Below, piece after piece: positions 33,096 to 41,390 of a stretch of 45,693 nt of DNA. Source of the stretch: Burkholderiales bacterium (GTDB lineage: Bacteria > Pseudomonadota > Gammaproteobacteria > Burkholderiales > Burkholderiaceae). Below the pieces are notes generated by a model. The model was not told the origin of the DNA. It did no database searches and saw nothing but the letters and a program-made list of their open reading frames with translations. Location of the stretch: the NCBI GenBank assembly GCA_947371645.1, contig CANBQJ010000004.1:1-45693 (forward strand). Reading direction: 5' to 3'. The position numbers were made by a program, and so were the translations under genes. The stretch's first letter is position 1. Each line of letters starts with the position of its first letter.

Positions 33096-34162
33096 GCGGC
33101 CTCCTGGAGGGGAGCAGGTGACAAAATGGAAGCGGGCACATCCAGCAAGTTGCCGGTGTTGCCTTCAAATGAACGGGTGGGTGACGCAAAGCCGCAGGAC
33201 TGGCCATCGGTGTGCACCACCTCGCCTTCCCACGGCAGCCTGAAACGCCCGGCCACCATGTCCTGCATGAAGGTGTAGGGGCAATCCTGCGCCCCACCCT
33301 TCACCGCCACATACCCCCGGTGGTACAGCTGGTAGGGGTTGTTTTCCACGCCCCAGTTCAGGCGCGCTTCGCGGATCAGGTCTGGTCGCACCTCGGCGCA
33401 GACGATCTCGTCGGGCCGACCGCCGCCTTGCGCCATCACCGTGCCATCGAAGTTGCACACCATGGCCTCACCCATGGAGTCGAAGGTGCCGTCGCTGCCG
33501 CACAGGCAGACGTTGGCGGTCACCATCAGGTTCTGGAAGGCATTGGCCTGGTTGGTGATCGACCAGGCGTGGCGGATGGGCGCGGTGTAACCGGCGGTGC
33601 GGATCATCACCTCCGCACCTTTGTAGGCGCATTCGCGGGCCATCTCGGGGAACATCCCGTCGTGGCAGATGATCAGGGCCAGCCTCACGCCCTTGGGGCC
33701 GGTGATCACGGGGATGCCCATGTTGCCGGGCTCCCAGGGCTCCACCGGCACCCAGGGGTGGAACTTGCGGTAGTACAGCTGCAGCTCACCCTGGTCGTCG
33801 ATGACCAGGCCCGTGTTGTAGGGGTTGCCAGCATCGGGGCCTTTGGGGTTCTTCTCCATGATGGAGAAGCAGCCCCAGATGCGGTGCCGCACGCAGGCCG
33901 CCTTGAAGGCCGCCACTTCAGGCCCGTCCAGCGTGACCATCAGCTCATCTGCCGTCGACATGGACAAGCCGTGCAGCGCGTATTCCGGAAAGACCACCAG
34001 GTCCATGCCCGGGTAGCTGCGCCGCGCCTTGCCCACCATGTCGACGATGCGCTGCGTCTGCGATGCCAGCTGCACAGGCGTCTCCACCACGGGCAGTTGA
34101 AGCTGCACCAGGCCCAGCACCATGCCCGAAGGCGACTTGTTCAGACCAGCCAGTCCACTCAC
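33092..34162 (-). CDS. amiF: Formamidase (nitrilase superfamily)
   Basis: A 356-residue nitrilase-fold amidase closely like Helicobacter AmiF. The triad is E60 in [11 protein letters not shown]133 in LYYRKFHPW and C166 in [11 protein letters not shown], the same positions as in H. pylori AmiF. Other matches: [36 protein letters not shown]. It hydrolyses formamide to formate and ammonia; the related aliphatic amidase AmiE is a less likely alternative. It is coupled to biuH by the ATGA overlap and follows the BMP-type permease genes by 47 bases. Its presence in a biuret operon suggests the imported compound also yields formamide. Confidence 0.9.
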   Translation of the reverse strand: MSGLAGLNKSPSGMVLGLVQLQLPVVETPVQLASQTQRIVDMVGKARRSYPGMDLVVFPEYALHGLSMSTADELMVTLDGPEVAAFKAACVRHRIWGCFSIMEKNPKGPDAGNPYNTGLVIDDQGELQLYYRKFHPWVPVEPWEPGNMGIPVITGPKGVRLALIICHDGMFPEMARECAYKGAEVMIRTAGYTAPIRHAWSITNQANAFQNLMVTANVCLCGSDGTFDSMGEAMVCNFDGTVMAQGGGRPDEIVCAEVRPDLIREARLNWGVENNPYQLYHRGYVAVKGGAQDCPYTFMQDMVAGRFRLPWEGEVVHTDGQSCGFASPTRSFEGNTGNLLDVPASILSPAPLQEAA

Positions 34163-34209
34163 GTTGGCACTCCTTGATCAGAGGTTGAAGGGATCAGCAC
34201 ACGGGCTGC

Positions 34210-35133
34210 TCAGCGCGACACACCCAGCTCCATCGGCGCGCCTTGCAGCGAGCGCTTGGGGCTGCAGGTCCACACCAGGATGAGCAGGGTCAAGGCGTAG
34301 GGCACGGCATTGAACAGGTGGTAGCCCCAACCGATGCCCACCGACTGCAAGGCCGGCCCCAAGGCCCCGGCCCCGCCAAACAACAAGGCCGCGCCCAGGC
34401 AGGCCACAGGTCGCCAGCGCGCGAAGATGACCAGGGCCACGGCGATCAGGCCCTGCCCGCTGGACAAGCCCTCGTTCCAGCTGCCCGGGTAGTACAGCGA
34501 CAAGGAGGCCCCGCCCAGACCGGCGATGAAGCCGCCGGCCATCGTGGCCAGCACGCGCACGGTGTTGACGGAGTAGCCCAAGGCGCGCGCCGCATCGCTG
34601 CTGTCACCGGCCATGCGCACGATCAGGCCCCATCGCGTGTCGGCCAGGGCCCAGGCCATGAGCACGGCCAGCACCACCCCGATGGGGAACAGGGCATTGA
34701 TGCGCAAGGCCGCCTGCACCTGCTGTGAATCGCTCCAGGCGCCCCACTCCAGCGATGGGATCTGCGCAGCCTGCGGCTGGATCAGCGGCTTGCCCAGGTA
34801 GAAGGCCAGGCCGGCACCCAGCAGCATCAACGCAATGCCCGTGGCGATGTCGTTGACCCGGGGCAGCGAGCACAAGAGCCCGTGCAGTGCGGCCAACAGG
34901 GCCCCGGCCACACCGGCCAGCAACACGCCCAACCAGGGCGAGCCGGTGAGGTAGCTGCCTGCAAAGCCGGACATGGCCGACAGCACCAGCACGCCTTCCA
35001 GGCCCAGATTGATGCGGCCTGATTTTTCAGTGAGGCACTCTCCCAGGCTCACGAAGAGGAAGGGCGTGCCCACGCGGATGGCCCCGCCCAGCACGGCGAT
35101 GGCCACGTCGGCCCAGATGTTTGGTGCGTCCAT
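34210..35133 (-). CDS. ABC transporter permease, BMP/nucleoside type (second)
   Basis: A 307-residue membrane permease of the BPD_transp_2 family (as NupQ/YufQ). Hydrophobic segments alternate through the whole length; GGAIRVGTPFLFVSLGECLT, EKSGRINLGLEGVLVLSAMS and the NDIATGIALMLLGAGLAFYL segment are typical. Start ATG 35133 is fixed by AAGGAG 7 bases upstream; the longer frame to 35241 overlaps the previous gene. It pairs with the permease at 35162-36322 and the ATPase at 27727-29337. Confidence 0.92.
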   Translation of the reverse strand: MDAPNIWADVAIAVLGGAIRVGTPFLFVSLGECLTEKSGRINLGLEGVLVLSAMSGFAGSYLTGSPWLGVLLAGVAGALLAALHGLLCSLPRVNDIATGIALMLLGAGLAFYLGKPLIQPQAAQIPSLEWGAWSDSQQVQAALRINALFPIGVVLAVLMAWALADTRWGLIVRMAGDSSDAARALGYSVNTVRVLATMAGGFIAGLGGASLSLYYPGSWNEGLSSGQGLIAVALVIFARWRPVACLGAALLFGGAGALGPALQSVGIGWGYHLFNAVPYALTLLILVWTCSPKRSLQGAPMELGVSR

Positions 35134-35161
35134 GTCGGGCTCCTTCAATCGAGGTCGGTGG

Positions 35162-36322
35162 TCAGGCGGCTTCGCGCTTGGCCTTGACCTGCGCCGCGCC
35201 TTCAGCGCGTTCACGGGCCAGCCGGGCGCGGCTGGTTTCATGTGCGGGCTGGGCGGCTTTCAAGGCTTCTCGGCGCACCACCCACTCGGCCATGCGGCCA
35301 CGCAGGGCTTCACTGGCCAGGATCAGCACGAAGGCAAAGCCTTGCAGCACCATCACCGAGGCATCAGGCAAGTCCAGCCGGCGCTGCAGCAGGCTGCCGG
35401 CCGAGCCAAAGCCCCCGAACAACACCGCCACAGGGATGACCGCCCAAGGGTTGTGACGCGCCACGAACGACACCAGGATGCCCGTGTAGCCCAGGCCCGC
35501 AATCAGTGAGGCATTGGCCGAGGTGTGCACCGCCGCCACCTCCAGGCCACCGGCCAGGCCAGCGCAGGCGCCCCCCAGCGCACAGGCCGTGATGATGATC
35601 TGGTGGCTGGGCAGGCCCACCAGGCGCGCGGCCCGGGCATTGCCACCCACCACCCGCGTGGCAAAGCCATGCGTGCTGAAGAAGAGCCAGATGCCACTGA
35701 GCACACACGCCAGCGCCCCCCAGACCAAGCCCCAGTGCACGTCCATGCCAGGCAAGGAGCCCAGCAGCACGGACTCAGGCAGAGGCAGCGTGGACGGCTT
35801 GTTGAGCGAGGCAGGGTCACGCAGCGGCCCTTCCACGAAGTGCTTGAACAAGCCAATGGCGATGTAGCTCATCAGCAGCGAGCCGATGGTCTCGTTGACA
35901 CCCCGGTACTGGCGCAGCACGCCCACGAGGGCTATCCACGCCGCGCCCGCCAAGGCGCTGGCCAACAGCACCAACGCCGTCCCTGCCACGCCAGCCGGCG
36001 GCGCAAAGAGGTAGGGCAAGCCGGCGCAGGCCAGCCCCCCCAACACCAGCGCCCCCTCCCCGCCGATCACCATCAGGCCCGCGCGCTGCGGCAAGGCCAC
36101 GCACAAGGCCGTGAGCATCAGCGGCGCGGCCCGCTGCAAGGTGTTCTGCCAGGAGAAGGCGTCTCCAAAGGCACCCTTGAACAGCAGCACCCAGGTTTCG
36201 ACGGGGTCGGTGCCGCCCAGCCACACGAAGCCGCCAAACAGCAGCACCGCGCCGGCCAGCGCCAGCAACGGCAAGACCAGGCCATCGAAAACTTCGGTCC
36301 AACGGGGGGCGGCGGCACTCAT
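35162..36322 (-). CDS. ABC transporter permease, BMP/nucleoside type (first)
   Basis: A 386-residue permease of the NupP/YufP class (BPD_transp_2). About eight to ten membrane segments; FKGAFGDAFSWQNTLQRAAP, LMLTALCVALPQRAGLMVIG and GEGALVLGGLACAGLPYLFA mark the family (the N-terminal substrate channel), and NETIGSLLMSYIAIGLFKHF lies in the middle. A charged C-terminal tail of ~25 residues rich in Arg/Glu/Lys ends the protein. It starts 3 bases behind the binding-protein stop, so translation is probably coupled. Confidence 0.92.
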   Translation of the reverse strand: MSAAAPRWTEVFDGLVLPLLALAGAVLLFGGFVWLGGTDPVETWVLLFKGAFGDAFSWQNTLQRAAPLMLTALCVALPQRAGLMVIGGEGALVLGGLACAGLPYLFAPPAGVAGTALVLLASALAGAAWIALVGVLRQYRGVNETIGSLLMSYIAIGLFKHFVEGPLRDPASLNKPSTLPLPESVLLGSLPGMDVHWGLVWGALACVLSGIWLFFSTHGFATRVVGGNARAARLVGLPSHQIIITACALGGACAGLAGGLEVAAVHTSANASLIAGLGYTGILVSFVARHNPWAVIPVAVLFGGFGSAGSLLQRRLDLPDASVMVLQGFAFVLILASEALRGRMAEWVVRREALKAAQPAHETSRARLARERAEGAAQVKAKREAA

Positions 36323-36325
36323 GGC

Positions 36326-37444
36326 TCAGACCTTGCCGACCACGCCTTCGACCAGGTAGTTCATCCCCTCCAGCGCCGGGTCGGTCTGGACCATGGTCGT
36401 GCCCTTGGGAATCACCACCTTGCCCGTGTTGTCCTTGAGCTCACCCTTGAAGATGACGAATTCGTCCTTGAGCATCGAGGCCTTGATGGCATCGGCCTGC
36501 TTGCGCGCACCTTCGGGCACCATGGCGCCATAAGGTGAGGTCTTCACGAAGCCTTCCTTCAGGCCACCACGCAGGAAGTTGGGGTGGGGCTTGCCGGTGC
36601 GTGCTGCATCCACGATCTGCTTGTACGGGGTGACCCAGTTCCACTCGGCGCCCGTGAGGTAGGCGTTGGGTGCCAGCTTGGCTTGCGAGGCGTGGTAACC
36701 ACACACGAACTTGCCGCGCTTGGCTGCGGTCTCGACGATGACCTTGGGGCCGTCGACGTGCATGGTGAACACGTCCACACCCTGGTCGGCCAGGCTGTTG
36801 GTGGCCTCGGCCTCTTTCACCGGCATGGACCAGTCACCCGTGAAGATCACCGAGCAGGTGATGTCGGGGTGCACCGAGCGTGCGCCCAGCGTGAAGGCGT
36901 TGATGTTGCGCAGCACCTGCGGGATGGGCTTGGCCGCCACGAAGCCGATCTTCTTCGACTTGGTCATGTGGCCGGCGATCACGCCGTTGAGGTACTGGCA
37001 CTCGTCGATGTAGCCAAAGAAGCTGCCCACCGTCTTGGGGTGCTTGGATGCATCCCACATGCCGCCGCAGTGGGCAAAGCGCACGTCGGGGTTCTTCTTG
37101 GCCACCTCCAGGATGTGCGGGTTGAAGTAGCCAAAGGACGTGGGGAAGAGCAGCGTGGCGCCGTCTTGCGAGATCATGCCCTGCATGGTCTTTTGCACGG
37201 CCTGGGTTTCAGGCACGTTCTCTTCGCCGATGATCTTGATGCCAGGCATCTTCTTGATCTCGGAGGCCGCCTCGTAGTGCGACTGGTTGTAGCCGAAGTC
37301 GTCTTTCGGGCCGACATAGATCATGCCGATCGTCAGCGGTTTCTGAGCCTGCACCAGATCGGACAAGCCACCCAAAGCGAGCGTGGCGCCTGTGGCGCCC
37401 ACACCCTTGATCCACGTCCGACGGTTCCATTGATCCATTGCCAT
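36326..37444 (-). CDS. BMP-family ABC substrate-binding protein
   Basis: A 372-residue basic membrane protein-type binding protein (PF02608). A Tat-like signal starts it (MAMDQWNRRTWIKGVGATGA, then a hydrophobic stretch to VQAQK). Family segments: IGMIYVGPKDDFGYNQSHYE, VPETQAVQKTMQGMISQDGA, FGYIDECQYLNGVIAGHMTK and NWVTPYKQIVDAA. Start ATG 37444 is set by AAGGAG 8 bases upstream; the frame to 37480 is too long for the signal. First gene of the 13-gene run, so probably the most abundant product. Members bind nucleosides, purines or, in related operons, urea-like and ureido compounds. The exact ligand is unknown. Confidence 0.93.
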   Translation of the reverse strand: MAMDQWNRRTWIKGVGATGATLALGGLSDLVQAQKPLTIGMIYVGPKDDFGYNQSHYEAASEIKKMPGIKIIGEENVPETQAVQKTMQGMISQDGATLLFPTSFGYFNPHILEVAKKNPDVRFAHCGGMWDASKHPKTVGSFFGYIDECQYLNGVIAGHMTKSKKIGFVAAKPIPQVLRNINAFTLGARSVHPDITCSVIFTGDWSMPVKEAEATNSLADQGVDVFTMHVDGPKVIVETAAKRGKFVCGYHASQAKLAPNAYLTGAEWNWVTPYKQIVDAARTGKPHPNFLRGGLKEGFVKTSPYGAMVPEGARKQADAIKASMLKDEFVIFKGELKDNTGKVVIPKGTTMVQTDPALEGMNYLVEGVVGKV

Positions 37445-37538
37445 GCGGTCTCTCCTTGCACCAGCGTGTTGCACATCCACTCACCGCCCGGCGTGTGCGC
37501 ACCGCGGTGATGCGCTGGCACACCGGGTGATGTACCGA

Positions 37539-37550
37539 CTGGTATACAAG
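37539..37550. promoter_or_regulatory. Candidate GntR/FCD operator in front of the ureido operon
   Basis: CTGGTATACAAG, a near palindrome of the TNGTNNACNA kind that FCD-type GntR regulators bind, lies 95 bases upstream of the first operon gene. The regulator gene is the last gene of the same run (23811-24521). No -35/-10 pair is convincing around it. Confidence 0.45.
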
Positions 37551-37613
37551 CAATGGATGTGCCCGCTCTGGGCAAGTCACCGCGCACGGCGCGCGACCGG
37601 GACGAAGCAGGGC

Positions 37614-38384
37614 TCAGGGCTCGGCTTGCGACGCGGCGAACAGTGCCGGCATGCCCGCATTGGCCTGCGGGTGTGTGGGCCCGGTGCTTTGCACCTGGTT
37701 GATCTCGTTGGCCAGAAGCTGGGCGCGCTGGGTGCGCTCCGCGGGGTTGGGCACGGCATCGGCCAGCAGATCGGGCAGCAGGCGACGGGCCTCGGCCACG
37801 TCGACATCGCCCATGGCCAGGCGCGGCACCAGGTCGTCCAGCAAGGACCTGGCCGCACGCGCGCGGTCGCTCAAGCCCCCAGGCATGTTCTGGGGTGAGC
37901 CATGCCAGGCGTCCATCAGCTTGCGAAACCGCAGCTGGTTGATCAGGTGGGCAAGCTCTTCATCGGGGTGCGCGGCCTGACTGGCTGCGGCAGACAAGGT
38001 GTCCCAATCCGCGGAGCTCACAAAGGCCGGGCGCTCTCGCACCGGCGGCACCACCGGCCCGCCGTCGTCCGCGCGCGGCGTGGCGGCTGCACCGGTCACC
38101 GGCTGCACGCGGCCGGCAGCAGGCGGTGACATGGCCAGCGCCCCCAGCGCACCCGATGCCGTGCCGGCCGGCGTCAGCGCACCCAGCCCGGGCAGGCCGG
38201 CCTTGGCCGCCGCCGCCAGTTGCACCTGGGCGGCACTGCCTGCCGAAGCCGTGTCGGGTGGCTCCTCACGCGTGAACCACCAGCCAGCAGCGCCCAGGCC
38301 CAGGCCAAAGGCCAGGGCCACCGGGACCACGCTCCAGTCCGTGCGCCGGTCTTCTTCGGTTTGTGCATCCATTGAAGTGCCCAT
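37614..38384 (-). CDS. Membrane-anchored periplasmic protein, lipase-accessory-like family
   Basis: A 256-residue protein of an unrecognised family. A short cytoplasmic start (MGTSMDAQTEEDRRTDW) precedes one membrane segment (VALAFGLGLGAAGWWF); then an Ala/Pro/Gly-rich linker of about 80 residues and a helical C-terminal domain (ERPAFVSSADWDTLSA, LINQLRFRKLMDAW, ARRLLPDLLADAVPN, LANEINQVQ). The same layout and residue pattern (RP-F-S---W--L, L-N-LR--KL---W, G-----A---LP-LL-DA, E-NQ-Q) occur at 43829-44524 behind lipase 2. The layout is like lipase foldases, but their known sequence motif is not seen. Start ATG 38384 is tentative (38372 is equally possible); the ribosome site is weak. It is divergent from the acyl-CoA dehydrogenase at 38803. 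Confidence 0.65.
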   Translation of the reverse strand: MGTSMDAQTEEDRRTDWSVVPVALAFGLGLGAAGWWFTREEPPDTASAGSAAQVQLAAAAKAGLPGLGALTPAGTASGALGALAMSPPAAGRVQPVTGAAATPRADDGGPVVPPVRERPAFVSSADWDTLSAAASQAAHPDEELAHLINQLRFRKLMDAWHGSPQNMPGGLSDRARAARSLLDDLVPRLAMGDVDVAEARRLLPDLLADAVPNPAERTQRAQLLANEINQVQSTGPTHPQANAGMPALFAASQAEP

Positions 38385-38666
38385 TTGTGCTTGCGACTTC
38401 GCTGCCCACCCCACCCGAACAGGTGGGCCGGCCCTGCCAACGCCATTGTGCCCGCCAACACCCGCACAGCTGATGCAGGTCAAGTCGATCGTGGCCAACG
38501 CTCCGGCGACATTGTGCGCATTCAACGCAGTCCGATGACCAAGGGGTTTGCGCCCGGTTGCTCAGCAGATCCCCCCTGTGGCAGGCGCGGCCGCCCCCAA
38601 TGGCCACCCGCTTGGGGGGCAGACACGGCTTCGAAGCGGATTTCTCCGCCATCTGGCGCCAGGCAC

Positions 38667-38697
38667 TTGCCACAAGCGGCCGACTCTGGGGTATAAA
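38667..38697 (+). promoter_or_regulatory. Probable promoter of the acyl-CoA dehydrogenase gene
   Basis: TTGCCA (38667-38672) and TATAAA (38692-38697) resemble -35 and -10 elements; the 19-base spacer is longer than ideal. Two operator-like sites follow directly, so transcription would start at or inside the first. The remaining gap (38385-38666) shows only a CCCCCAA/TTGGGGG hairpin near 38594-38618. Confidence 0.5.
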
Positions 38698-38709
38698 TGC
38701 GCCCTGATT

Positions 38710-38740
38710 CGAACGACCGTTTGAAAAGAACGACCGTTCG
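38710..38740. promoter_or_regulatory. Tandem TetR operator sites in front of the acyl-CoA dehydrogenase
   Basis: AACGACCGTT occurs twice, at 38713-38722 and 38729-38738, 16 bases apart. The second with its flank (ACGACCGTTCG, 38730-38740) is identical to the core found in reverse at 1497-1507 before the left TetR gene. The pair lies directly downstream of the -10 element, a good place for repression. Either the left TetR protein or the TetR encoded at 40719 could bind it. Confidence 0.65.
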
Positions 38741-38802
38741 AAAAGACGCCCTACCCCCAACGCGCCGCGTACGACGGCGCCCGAACTGCCCCGAGGTGAC
38801 AC

Positions 38803-40620
38803 ATGCCGCAGTACAAGGCCCCCATGCGCGATATGCGCTTCCTGCTCAACGAAGTCTTTGACTACGAAGGCCACTACAAGGCACTCAAGGCGGACGACGC
38901 CACCCCCGACATGGTGGACGCCATCCTGGAAGGCGCTGCCACCTTCTGTGAAGAAGTGCTGGCCCCCCTGAACCACAGTGGCGACCTGGAAGGCTGCACC
39001 ATCAAGGACGGCGTGGTCACGACCCCCAAGGGCTTCAAGGAAGCCTACGCCGAGTACGTGGCGGGCGGCTGGCAAGGCCTGTCCCACCCGGCGGAATTCG
39101 GCGGCCAGGGCCTGCCGATGTCGCTGAACCTGCTCAAGTCTGAAATGATGGGCACGGCCAACTGGTCGTTCACCATGTACCCCGGCCTGAGCCTGGGCTG
39201 CATGAACACCGTCTTCCAGTTCGGCTCCGAAACCCAGAAGAAGGTCTACATGCCCCCGCTGGTCAGCGGCGAGTGGACGGGCACCATGTGCCTGACCGAA
39301 CCCCAGTGCGGCACCGACCTGGGCCAGGTCAAGACCAAGGCCGAGCCCCAGCCTGACGGCAGCTACAAGCTCACCGGCACCAAGATCTTCATCTCCTCGG
39401 GCGAACACGACCTGGCCGAGAACATCATCCACATCGTGCTGGCCCGACTGCCCGACGCCCCCAAGGGCACCCGTGGCATCTCGCTGTTCATCGTGCCCAA
39501 GTTCCTGGTCAACGCCGACGGCAGCCTGGGTGCACGCAACACCGTGTCCGCTGGCGCGCTGGAGCACAAGATGGGCATCCGCGCATCGGCCACCTGCGTG
39601 ATGAACTTCGACAGCGCCACCGGCTTCATGATCGCCGAGCCCAACAAGGGTCTGGAAGCGATGTTCACCTTCATGAACACCGCCCGCATCGGCACCGCCG
39701 TGCAAGGTCTGGCCCACGCCGAGCTGTCCTACCAGGGCGCTTTGCCCTACGCCAAGGAGCGTCGCTCCATGCGCGCCCTGACCGGCAAGAAGGACGCCGA
39801 CTTCCCCAACGACGCGCTGATCTGGCACGCCGACGTGCGCCGCATGTTGTTGACGCAACGCGCCGTGGCCGAAGGCGCCCGCGCCATGATCTACAACGCC
39901 GCCAAGCTGGCCGACCACATGGTCAACGGCGTGGAAACCGGCAACAAGGCCAAGTACGACGAGTACGACGACAAGCTGGGTTTCTTCACGCCCATCCTGA
40001 AGGGCTTCATCACCGAACTGGGCCTGGAGTGCGCCAACATCGGCATGCAGGTCTTCGGTGGCCACGGCTACATCAAGGAGCACGGCATGGAGCACATCGC
40101 CCGCGATGCCCGCATCTCCACGCTGTACGAAGGCACGACCGGCATCCAGGCGCTCGACCTGCTGGGCCGCAAGGTGCTGCTGCAATCGCGCGGCAAGTGC
40201 ATCTTCGACTTCACCAACGAGATGATCGCCCAGGCCAAGCCGCACCTGCTGGACGGCGGCCCGCTGGGCCAGATGGCACGCGCCTCGTTCAAGTCCGCGC
40301 TGGACTGGAAGTGGGTCACCGTGCGCATCATGCTGCGCGCCAACAAGGACCGCGACGTGGTGAGCGCCGCCTGCAACGACTACCTGATGTACTCAGGCTA
40401 CGCGATGATGGGCTACTTCTGGCTCAAGCAGGCCATCGTCGCCAACGAGAAGCTGGCCAAGGGCGGCAAGGACGCCCCCGAGTTCTACAAGGCCAAGATG
40501 CAGACGGCCCAGTTCTACTTCGAACGCCTGGCCCCGCGTGCCGCCGGTCACCGCAAGACCATGCTGTCGTCGACCGCGTCCATCATGCAGATGGACAATG
40601 AGCACTTCAGCTTCAACTGA
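38803..40620 (+). CDS. Acyl-CoA dehydrogenase (long form, ~600 residues)
   Basis: A 605-residue FAD enzyme. It has the N-terminal, middle and C-terminal acyl-CoA dehydrogenase domains plus a C-terminal extension of the DmdC/long-chain type. Landmarks: TMCLTEPQCGTDLGQVKTKA, KIFISSGEHDLAENIIHIVL, FGGHGYIKEHGMEHIARDAR, and the probable catalytic base E443 in LYEGTTGIQALDLLG. It performs the first step of beta-oxidation or of a related acyl-CoA route. Start ATG 38803 follows GAGGTGACAC. It resembles the partial enzyme at 1-699. A strong terminator follows at 40678, and a TetR gene lies 98 bases on. The operator sites at 38710-38740 suggest induction by an acyl-CoA. Confidence 0.93.
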   Translation: MPQYKAPMRDMRFLLNEVFDYEGHYKALKADDATPDMVDAILEGAATFCEEVLAPLNHSGDLEGCTIKDGVVTTPKGFKEAYAEYVAGGWQGLSHPAEFGGQGLPMSLNLLKSEMMGTANWSFTMYPGLSLGCMNTVFQFGSETQKKVYMPPLVSGEWTGTMCLTEPQCGTDLGQVKTKAEPQPDGSYKLTGTKIFISSGEHDLAENIIHIVLARLPDAPKGTRGISLFIVPKFLVNADGSLGARNTVSAGALEHKMGIRASATCVMNFDSATGFMIAEPNKGLEAMFTFMNTARIGTAVQGLAHAELSYQGALPYAKERRSMRALTGKKDADFPNDALIWHADVRRMLLTQRAVAEGARAMIYNAAKLADHMVNGVETGNKAKYDEYDDKLGFFTPILKGFITELGLECANIGMQVFGGHGYIKEHGMEHIARDARISTLYEGTTGIQALDLLGRKVLLQSRGKCIFDFTNEMIAQAKPHLLDGGPLGQMARASFKSALDWKWVTVRIMLRANKDRDVVSAACNDYLMYSGYAMMGYFWLKQAIVANEKLAKGGKDAPEFYKAKMQTAQFYFERLAPRAAGHRKTMLSSTASIMQMDNEHFSFN

Positions 40621-40677
40621 AGCCGGATGCTCGCCGCCGGGGGCGGGACGCAGCAAGCGCCCCGCCCGCCGGTTCCC

Positions 40678-40701
40678 GGCCTCCCATGCGGAGGCCTTTT
40701 T
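40678..40701 (+). terminator. Intrinsic terminator of the acyl-CoA dehydrogenase gene
   Basis: GGCCTCC pairs with GGAGGCC around CATGC, and five T residues follow (40697-40701). The preceding bases (40636-40671) hold more GC-rich pairing (GGGGGCGGG with CCCCGCCCG). It separates the dehydrogenase transcript from the TetR gene, which must then have its own promoter or rely on readthrough. Confidence 0.9.
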
Positions 40702-40718
40702 GACTGCGAAACACGCTC

Positions 40719-41390
40719 ATGGAAACGCCACGCCGTTACGCCGGGGTCACGGCCGATGTCCGAAAAGCAGAACGCCTGGAGCGTCTGATTGCATCGGCGT
40801 ACGACGTTTTCGGACGCGAGGGTTACCGCAAGGCCACCATGCGCCTCATTTGCGCGCAAGCCAGGCTGACCGAGCGGTATTTTTACGAACATTTCAGCAA
40901 TCTCGACGAGATATACCTCGCCGTGCACCGCAAAACCTCGACCGAGGCGGGTTTGGCCGTGATGTCTGCCTTGAATGGTGTGACACATGACCCGGTAGAA
41001 CAAACCCGAATTGGTCTGCGTGTTTTTTTTGAATTCATCAAATCAGACCCTCGCCGCGGACAAATATTGTTGCTGGACGCCGCAGCCAGCGGCCTCACCA
41101 CGCCGAGCCGACTCAATCAACAACTGGCATTTTTCTCCAGCACCATTTCGGCACGCTTCAAACTGAGATACCCCCATCTGGATTTCACGCCGGAAACCGA
41201 ATTGATCGTCACCGGTTTCGGGGGCATGATCATCCACACCGCCACGCTCTGGATGGACCGCCAATTCGATTGGCCGGTGGAGACCCTCGTCGACCACAAC
41301 CTGTATGCCTGGTCTGGTTTGCACCAGTGGCTGAAGCTGCACAACCAGGCCCCGGCACTGCCACCTGAAGGCGCGCCAGCTGACGCCTGA
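40719..41390 (+). CDS. TetR-family regulator
   Basis: A 223-residue regulator: TetR_N at residues ~20-62 (RLERLIASAYDVFGREGYRK, then CAQARLTERYFYEHFSNLDE), the rest helical. It lies 17 bases past the terminator of the acyl-CoA dehydrogenase gene; the ATG at 40719 has no strong ribosome site. It is similar in role, but not closely in sequence, to the TetR at 769-1476. Its target is probably the dehydrogenase or the lipase that follows. Confidence 0.9.
   Translation: METPRRYAGVTADVRKAERLERLIASAYDVFGREGYRKATMRLICAQARLTERYFYEHFSNLDEIYLAVHRKTSTEAGLAVMSALNGVTHDPVEQTRIGLRVFFEFIKSDPRRGQILLLDAAASGLTTPSRLNQQLAFFSSTISARFKLRYPHLDFTPETELIVTGFGGMIIHTATLWMDRQFDWPVETLVDHNLYAWSGLHQWLKLHNQAPALPPEGAPADA

Noticed and set aside
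38594..38618. Hairpin CCCCCAA/TTGGGGG as an intrinsic terminator
   Set aside because: No T run, and it lies in a divergent promoter region where no transcript needs to end.
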